In this document: positions 6,584 to 10,712 of the stretch, one piece after another
Position numbering within the stretch: the stretch's first letter is position 1
Layout of the letters: the number at the start of each line of letters is the position of its first letter
Origin: Lachnospiraceae bacterium UBA1683
GTDB taxonomy: Bacteria > Bacillota > Clostridia > Lachnospirales > Lachnospiraceae
DNA length: 10,712 bases
NCBI GenBank assembly: GCA_002320245.1
Contig: DCKD01000035.1
Coordinates: forward strand, 1-10,712
Direction: 5' to 3'
Position numbers and translations under genes: made by a program
Notes under the pieces: generated by a model
Seen by the model: the letters and a program-made list of their open reading frames with translations, nothing else
Database searches by the model: none
What the model was told of the DNA's origin: nothing

Positions 6584-6861
6584 ATCTGTTCTAACTCCAT
6601 TTCCGCTTTTCTGTCAGAATATTCTTTCCCGTAATCTTTTCCGTCAAAATCATTACGGTCATCATGTTCATCTCCTTTTTCTCCGTTCCGATACTCCCGA
6701 CTTGTTTTCACAGCAGATTCCCATTGATCCGTTCTGTCCTTAAAATTTCCATACAGTGCAGCAGAAAATCCCAAAACCAAAATAAAGCTGACTGCCAGAA
6801 AAACAAGGATTGCTTTCTTAAAATTCATTTGAATTGCACGTTGTTTCCATTTTTCCAACAT
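6580..6861 (-). CDS. Small single-span membrane protein with a highly charged tail
   Basis: The protein has 93 residues: a basic N-terminus, one membrane span (about residues 16-38, AILVFLAVSFILVLGFSAAL) and a very hydrophilic C-terminal tail rich in Asp, Glu, Lys and Arg (for example EHDDRNDFDGKDYGKEYSD). I do not recognise a family. Two adjacent ATGs (6864 and 6861) are possible; the second lies at the better distance from GGGAGG. It is the first gene after the promoter at 6891-6945 and is coupled by ATGA to the zinc-ribbon gene. Its place at the head of a two-component operon, together with the membrane span and charged tail, would fit an accessory protein that acts on the kinase; this is inference only. 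Confidence 0.75.
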   Translation of the reverse strand: MLEKWKQRAIQMNFKKAILVFLAVSFILVLGFSAALYGNFKDRTDQWESAVKTSREYRNGEKGDEHDDRNDFDGKDYGKEYSDRKAEMELEQI

Positions 6862-6890
6862 CATGATACCTCCCTCTCGTTCATACTTCC

Positions 6891-6945
6891 ATGATACAAT
6901 TCACTGTTAAACAAAAAATATCTAAAAATCTAAACATTTCCTAAA
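6891..6945 (-). promoter_or_regulatory. Predicted response-regulator operator and promoter for the two-component operon
   Basis: Two TTTAG half-sites 11 bases apart (TTTAGGAAATG then TTTAG, 6945 down to 6930) are followed by a -10 candidate TATCAT (6896-6891) with no good -35. Counting from the first T, the half-sites and the -10 fall at the same places as in the DUF368 promoter (3325-3380), and both share TTTAA at the same offset between them. The predicted transcript starts about 20 bases before the ATG pair at 6864/6861. Positive autoregulation is the inferred meaning. Confidence 0.65.
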
Positions 6946-7020
6946 CGAATTACCCTGCTGCTTTTTTCACATCTGCTAAAATCTATCTTCCAAACGGTTC
7001 CTATTTCTTCCTGTGCCAGC

Positions 7021-8119
7021 ATGACTGCCGCCTTTAAAATATATCTGCAATCATTTTCACAATTCGCCAACTTTTACCGGGACATCTTCATATGGTCTCT
7101 TAATCACCGGGTATCCTGATAAAAGTTATTGGAAATTAGGTAATCCAAGTTGGAAATATAATTTTATATCAAATGTTCCAATCATTGCGCTTTGCTTTTT
7201 TACCGGAAATGTTCTGGTACTTGTTGCAATCTATGTTTTTTCCAACAGGAAAATATTGCAGGCTTTCTCACCACTTGCAAAGGGAATTCAGGAACTTCCA
7301 AGCAAAGAACCGGTCTATGTACCGGAAAAAGGTGTACTATCCGGATTAGCAAGGGACATCAACCATACATCCGAACTCTTGCAGTTGCAACAGCATCAAC
7401 TGGAGCGAAAAGAAACTGCACGAGCGAACTGGATTGCTGGTGTCTCTCATGATATTCGGACACCTTTATCCATGGCAATGGGATATGCCACACAGATTAT
7501 GGATGATGTTTCGGTCTCTGCCGATGTCCATAAAAAAGCATCTGTCATTGTACAGCAGAGTGCCAAAATGCGTAATCTGATCAATGACTTAAATCTTGCT
7601 TCAAAACTGGAATACAATATGCAGTCGCTTCATGTAGAGAAAATAAATCTGCTAGCTTTGATCCGGCAAGTCTCTGCTGACTTTATGAATGCAGATATGG
7701 ATGGACATTATCCAATCGAATTTCACACGGAACATATCACACGTCCATGCATGATAAAAGGTGATACTTCACTTATAAAGCGAGCAGTTATAAACCTTGT
7801 GCAGAACAGTATCAATCATAATGCAGATGGCTGCAGTATTTTTATTACAGTCAAAGAGCAGGGACAAAATTGTATTCTTATGGTAGAAGATAATGGTATC
7901 GGTATCTCAGAAAACGAATTGGATAAATTAAGACATAATCCGCATTATATGTACTGTGACAGTAAAACATCAGACCAGTTACATGGATTAGGACTATTGA
8001 TTGTCCGTCAGGTAATTGCCAATCACAACGGAACATTTCAGATTGATCATAGCGTTTACGGAGGTTTTAAGGCTAGTATTTCATTACCAATGATTATCTG
8101 TAACCCGACAGATAGATAA
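7021..8119 (+). pseudogene. Second sensor histidine kinase, sensor part broken
   Basis: The kinase core is complete: a HAMP-like stretch (LAKGIQELPSKEPVYVPEKG), SHDIRTPLSMAMGYA with the phosphorylated His at codon 7448-7450, NLVQNSINHNADG (N box), VEDNGIGIS (G1) and LHGLGLLIVRQV (G2), ending at 8117-8119. The upstream frame stays open from 7025 and carries GLLITGYPDKSYWKLGNPS and a membrane span (about 7175-7240), but it has no ATG. Another frame, from ATG 7021, gives SFSQFANFYRDIFIW, which resembles the sensor region of this clostridial kinase type, and then stops at about 7117. A small deletion near 7085-7095 would join them. The first membrane span and most of the outer domain are missing, and no partner regulator is beside it. 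TTG 7256 could start only a soluble fragment. Confidence 0.8.
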
Positions 8120-8143
8120 CAGTTATTTTCCAAGCTATGTTCA

Positions 8144-8178
8144 AAAACGGACAGCCTCAAACTGAGTCTGCCCGTTTT
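8144..8178. terminator. Two-way intrinsic terminator between convergent genes
   Basis: AAAACGGACAG (8144-8154) pairs with CTGCCCGTTTT (8168-8178) with one mismatch or wobble, and an inner CTCA/TGAG pair extends the stem. On each strand the A/T ends supply the T-run. It lies 25 bases after the kinase stop (plus strand) and just after the stop of the minus-strand remnant at 8182. Confidence 0.85.
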
Positions 8179-8181
8179 CCT

Positions 8182-8406
8182 TTAATAATATCCCCTTGTT
8201 TCCCGCCATCCTTTTGCATACCATCGGATTCCAACATATACCGCTTGTACAAGTAAAAAGAGAAACAGGAGATTTATCGGTAATATTGTCTTTATCAATT
8301 CTCCAAAGTAAATTGCAACCGCCACACTTGCCAGCGTTACCATTATGGTAATCATATCCCAATAGCAAGTTTCTCGTTTGACACTTTGATTGTATAATTC
8401 AAGACA
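8182..8406 (-). pseudogene. 3' remnant of a two-span membrane protein
   Basis: The true frame ends at the stop 8182-8184 and reads ELYNQSVKRETCYWDMITIM, then two hydrophobic spans (TLASVAVAIYFGELI and INLLFLFLLVQAVYVGIRW) and YAKGWRETRGYY. There is no good start: the frame has a stop just upstream of about 8406, and the first ATG falls inside the first span without a ribosome binding site. The protein therefore seems to have lost its N-terminus at the place where the neighbouring sigma-like fragment loses its C-terminus. I cannot name the family; two-span tails like this follow DNA-binding domains in some small regulators. Confidence 0.55.
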
Positions 8407-8608
8407 TCAAAAAAATATAATCACAAGAATATTTATCCGTTATTCCATGTTCTAATTGTTTCATCTCTGATAATTCACAAAACAAAACTTCACGCTTAAA
8501 ACGTCTTGCAAATTGTCTTTTCTTGTTTTTTACTGTGCATTTAATAGCGATCATCATCAAAGCGTTAAACTGTATTCTAACGATATGCTCGAAAGAAGAT
8601 GTGTTCAT
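8399..8608 (-). pseudogene. N-terminal half of a sigma-70-like gene of conjugative elements
   Basis: The ATG at 8608 is preceded by GGGGTGAG, a good site. The 69 residues (MNTSSFEHIVRIQFNALMM, then RRFKREVLFCELSE and ITDKYSCDYIF) resemble the N-terminal part of the small sigma-like proteins found in Firmicute conjugative transposons, which start with a similar FxxxVxxxFxxLI pattern, then a KREVxFSDL-like turn, and end with a helix-turn-helix. Here the frame ends soon after DYIF, so the helix-turn-helix is absent and the product should not bind promoters. This points to a cut at about 8400. The assignment is from memory of the family. It suggests the arsenic genes next door arrived with such an element. 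Confidence 0.6.
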
Positions 8609-8820
8609 AATCTCACCCCCTAGTCTGCAAACGCTGAAATATATAAACGTGAGTACCGCCTATACCTTTTGGTAATGTAGAAAAGAGGGCAAAAAAATAT
8701 TCAGATGTTGATAAAAGCCATATTTTTCTGTGTAATGGTATGCTTAAAACGGTTTATAATAAGAATATTTACACCTGTTTTCATGGTCTTTATGATATTT
8801 TGATTTTTTAGCATTTTCAT
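8609..8820. other. AT-rich gap between the sigma-like fragment and arsC, no gene seen
   Basis: No coding frame with a usable start is visible on either strand. The stretch presumably holds the promoter of the sigma-like fragment and the end of the arsenic transcript, but I see no convincing -35/-10 pair and no strong hairpin with a T-run. Confidence 0.5.
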
Positions 8821-9249
8821 CTAATTTCCCCTTGAAATCAACTCATTCTTTTCTATTTTCTCTGTTAATTCAAGTATTTTTGTGTGGATTGTGTGAATTG
8901 ATTTTGAAAATTCAACATCATCTTTTCCAGTAGGGTCATTCAATCCCCAATCCTCTCTATATTCGCATGGTATTACAGGACAATTCACATTACACCCCAT
9001 TGTAATCACAATATCTACTTTCGGTATTTCAGACAACAATTTGGAATATTGTGTTTTCTCCATATCTATCTGATACATTTCTTTCATTAGACGAACTGCA
9101 TCTTGATTGATTTGTGGCTTTGTTTCTGTTCCTGCGGAATAACTTTCAAAAACATTTGAAGAAAGGTGCTTTCCCAATGCTTCTGCAATTTGACTACGGC
9201 AGGAATTGTGTACACACACAAATGCAACTTTGGGTAGATTATCTCTCAT
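8821..9249 (-). CDS. arsC: Arsenate reductase, low-molecular-weight phosphatase type
   Basis: The protein has 142 residues. It reduces arsenate to arsenite in the cytoplasm so that the pump can export it. The phosphatase-type P-loop CVHNSCRS (C12 to R18, CX5R) is at the N-terminus. Later come TMGCNVNCPVIPC with C86, C90 and C95, and WGLNDPTGKDD, the Asp-Pro loop of this family. In the Staphylococcus pI258 enzyme the two shuttle cysteines are seven residues apart; here C86 and C90 are four apart, so this belongs to a different branch. The ATG at 9249 overlaps the end of the pump gene by 11 bases, so the two are translationally coupled. It is the last gene of the operon. Confidence 0.93.
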   Translation of the reverse strand: MRDNLPKVAFVCVHNSCRSQIAEALGKHLSSNVFESYSAGTETKPQINQDAVRLMKEMYQIDMEKTQYSKLLSEIPKVDIVITMGCNVNCPVIPCEYREDWGLNDPTGKDDVEFSKSIHTIHTKILELTEKIEKNELISRGN

Positions 9250-10288
9250 TTTTATCGAACCAGCCTTTCGTATTATTTGCTATCTTTACTAGTAGCAACA
9301 TAACAGGAACTTCTACCAGCACTCCTACGATTGTTGCAAGAGTAGCAGGAGAGGACATTCCAAGCAAAGAAATTGAAACAGCAACAGCTAATTCAAAGAA
9401 ATTAGAAGCTCCAATCATTCCTGCCGGAGAAGCAATATCATGTGGCAATTTTAATAAATAGCTTGCCAAGTATGCTATAAAGAAAATCAAAATAGTTTGA
9501 ATAATCAGTGGTACGGCAATCAATACGATATGGAAAGGATTGGATAAAATCACATTCCCTTGAAAGGAAAATAACAATATCAATGTCAATAACAATCCAA
9601 TAGTTGTAATACCGTAGAATTTTTTTGTAAATACATTCTCAAAATAATTTTTTCCTTTTTGTTTCGTTACAATATATCTTGTTAATATACCGCCAACCAA
9701 GGGAATAACCACAAATAATATGATTGACAGGAATAACGTATCAAAAGGAACAGATACATTACTCATTCCCAGAAGTAAGCTAACGATTGGTACAAATGCG
9801 ATTAAAATAATCAAATCATTTGTTGCAACCTGTACTACGGTATAAGCAGGATTTCCTTTTGTAAGAGAACTCCACACAAAGACCATTGCCGTACAGGGTG
9901 CAGCACCTAAAAGTACCGCACCTGCAAGATATTCTTTTGCTAATTCAGCAGGTATCCAAAGCTTGAATATCACATAGAAAAATACGGAAGCAATCGCATA
10001 CATGGTAAACGGCTTAATCAACCAATTAGTAACCCATGTTACGATTAGCCCGCTAGGGTTTTTACTGTTATTCTTGACACTGTGAAAGTCGACTTTCATC
10101 ATCATTGGATATATCATAACCCAAATCAATATAGCGATAGGAATAGAAACATTCGCATACTCAAACTGATTTAAGAACTGCGGTATAGCAGGAAGAAATT
10201 TTCCTATGAGAATACCACCTGCCATACATAATACAACCCATATGCTTAAATACCTTTGAAAAGAGTTTATAGCTTTATTTTCTTCCAT
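9239..10288 (-). CDS. acr3: ACR3-family arsenite efflux transporter
   Basis: The protein has 349 residues and about ten membrane spans. It exports arsenite, probably driven by the membrane potential or proton gradient. Family marks are LLGAAPCTAMVFVWSS with the essential Cys (C132), GNPAYTVVQVATND, and GVLVEVPVMLLLV with the conserved Glu in the last span. The length is typical of bacterial ACR3. The ATG at 10288 lies 3 bases after the stop of the thioredoxin-like gene, and its AGAGG site is inside that gene's end. It overlaps arsC at its own end. The coding is more AT-rich than in the envelope block to the left, in line with transfer. Confidence 0.95.
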   Translation of the reverse strand: MEENKAINSFQRYLSIWVVLCMAGGILIGKFLPAIPQFLNQFEYANVSIPIAILIWVMIYPMMMKVDFHSVKNNSKNPSGLIVTWVTNWLIKPFTMYAIASVFFYVIFKLWIPAELAKEYLAGAVLLGAAPCTAMVFVWSSLTKGNPAYTVVQVATNDLIILIAFVPIVSLLLGMSNVSVPFDTLFLSIILFVVIPLVGGILTRYIVTKQKGKNYFENVFTKKFYGITTIGLLLTLILLFSFQGNVILSNPFHIVLIAVPLIIQTILIFFIAYLASYLLKLPHDIASPAGMIGASNFFELAVAVSISLLGMSSPATLATIVGVLVEVPVMLLLVKIANNTKGWFDKNER

Positions 10289-10291
10289 GAA

Positions 10292-10636
10292 CTACCTCTT
10301 TTCCGATTGCTGTAAGATATTTTTCACTTCTTCAACAGATAACACTTTCCCGTATGATACAACTTTTCCATTTAGAACTAAAGCAGGTGTAGACATCACG
10401 CCATAACTTGCAATCTGAGCAAAGTCTGTAATATGGTCAATCTCCAAATCTAAACCTAATTCTGAAATAGCGGTACAAGTAGCATTTTCTAATGCGATAC
10501 ATTTTGCACAGCCAGAACCTAATATTTTAATGCCATTGTCAGCCTTTGCTTTTTCCGTTTTCTGCATAGCTTCTGGGGTGCAATTTCCTCCACAGCAACA
10601 TGATTTCTTTTCTTCTTTTTTTCCAAATAACTTCAT
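10292..10636 (-). CDS. Thioredoxin-like protein of an arsenic operon, with Cys-rich N-terminal tail
   Basis: The protein has 114 residues. From about residue 35 it is a small thioredoxin/glutaredoxin-like domain of the TM0996/MTH895 (redox-active disulfide protein) type: LGSGCAKCIALEN with active-site C43 and C46, and the cis-Pro loop VMSTPALVLNGK (P84). The N-terminal tail carries CCCGGNC (C13, C14, C15, C19), which could bind arsenite or another soft metal; that is inference. It is the first gene in the window of the arsenic operon and could supply electrons to ArsC. The start ATG 10636 has CGGAGG with about 8 bases between. No signal peptide. Confidence 0.88.
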   Translation of the reverse strand: MKLFGKKEEKKSCCCGGNCTPEAMQKTEKAKADNGIKILGSGCAKCIALENATCTAISELGLDLEIDHITDFAQIASYGVMSTPALVLNGKVVSYGKVLSVEEVKNILQQSEKR

Positions 10637-10665
10637 TTTTAATACCTCCGTTATGAAGTGAATTT

Positions 10666-10712
10666 TGTCAAGAGGGAAATTAAAAAAATAACAAACTTTT
10701 TTCTTCTTGACA
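10666..10712. repeat. Inverted repeat upstream of the arsenic genes
   Basis: TGTCAAGA (10666-10673) and TCTTGACA (10705-10712) form an 8-base inverted repeat around a 31-base AT-rich spacer. It lies in front of the thioredoxin-like gene and is cut by the window edge, so it may extend further. It could be a regulator site or the base of a hairpin in a longer leader. No arsR gene is inside the window. Confidence 0.4.

Noticed and set aside
8141..8368. 75-residue Cys-containing frame on the minus strand
   Set aside because: It is a shadow: the adjacent frame encodes two clear membrane spans, and this one runs through the terminator hairpin.
10640..10671. TTGACA as a -35 box for the arsenic operon (minus strand)
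   Set aside because: At 17 bases the -10 would fall in the ribosome binding site, and no TATAAT-like sequence fits.
1..10712. CRISPR arrays, tRNA or rRNA genes, complete insertion sequences
   Set aside because: I found no regular spaced repeats, no cloverleaf with CCA-type end, no rRNA-like stretch and no transposase frame.

Overview
The window looks like chromosomal DNA of a Gram-positive Clostridia member, most likely Lachnospiraceae. I base this on the style of the protein families (a VanS-like kinase with an OmpR-like regulator, DUF368 plus PAP2, two clostridial-type family 2 glycosyltransferases, a conjugative-element sigma-like gene), on strong GGAGG-type ribosome binding sites, and on moderate GC that falls visibly to AT-rich in the right-hand third. 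The genus is not certain.

Region 1 (about 6945 down to 1, all minus strand) is one envelope-related block. A promoter at 6891-6945 serves a small one-membrane-span protein (6861-6580). This is coupled by an ATGA overlap to a broken membrane/zinc-ribbon gene (6583-6250), then come a sensor kinase (6193-5048), an OmpR-family response regulator (4989-4279) and an EamA transporter (4263-3397). A second promoter at 3325-3380 serves a DUF368/PopT-type polyprenyl-phosphate translocase (3292-2411), which overlaps a PAP2 phosphatase (2430-1906). Downstream lie remnants of two glycosyltransferases (1859-920), the first third or half of a hydrolase-like gene (909-679), and a TerC-unrelated LPG-synthetase-type flippase (674-1). 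The two promoters share the same layout: two TTTAG half-sites 11 bases apart, then a -10 box at the same distance, with no good -35. This suggests that the response regulator encoded between them activates both.

The intact genes (kinase, regulator, EamA, DUF368, PAP2) sit beside heavily decayed ones. Almost every lesion I can reconstruct in the decayed genes looks like a deletion: internal gaps, gene-gene fusions and short frame-changing losses. The surviving functions point to sensing of cell-surface stress and recycling of undecaprenyl phosphate. The lost ones were probably lipid-linked glycosylation and lipid flipping.

Region 2 (about 7021-8400) holds the 3' part of a second, unrelated sensor kinase on the plus strand with a broken N-terminal sensor, a two-way terminator, and the convergent 3' remnant of a two-span membrane protein.

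Region 3 (8399-10712, minus strand, AT-rich) is accessory DNA. It has the N-terminal half of a conjugative-element sigma-like gene, then an arsenic resistance operon transcribed as thioredoxin-like protein, ACR3 arsenite efflux pump, arsenate reductase. The operon continues or starts upstream beyond the right edge, where an arsR would be expected. Two truncated genes meet at about 8400, which marks a probable junction between older chromosome and mobile-element-derived DNA.
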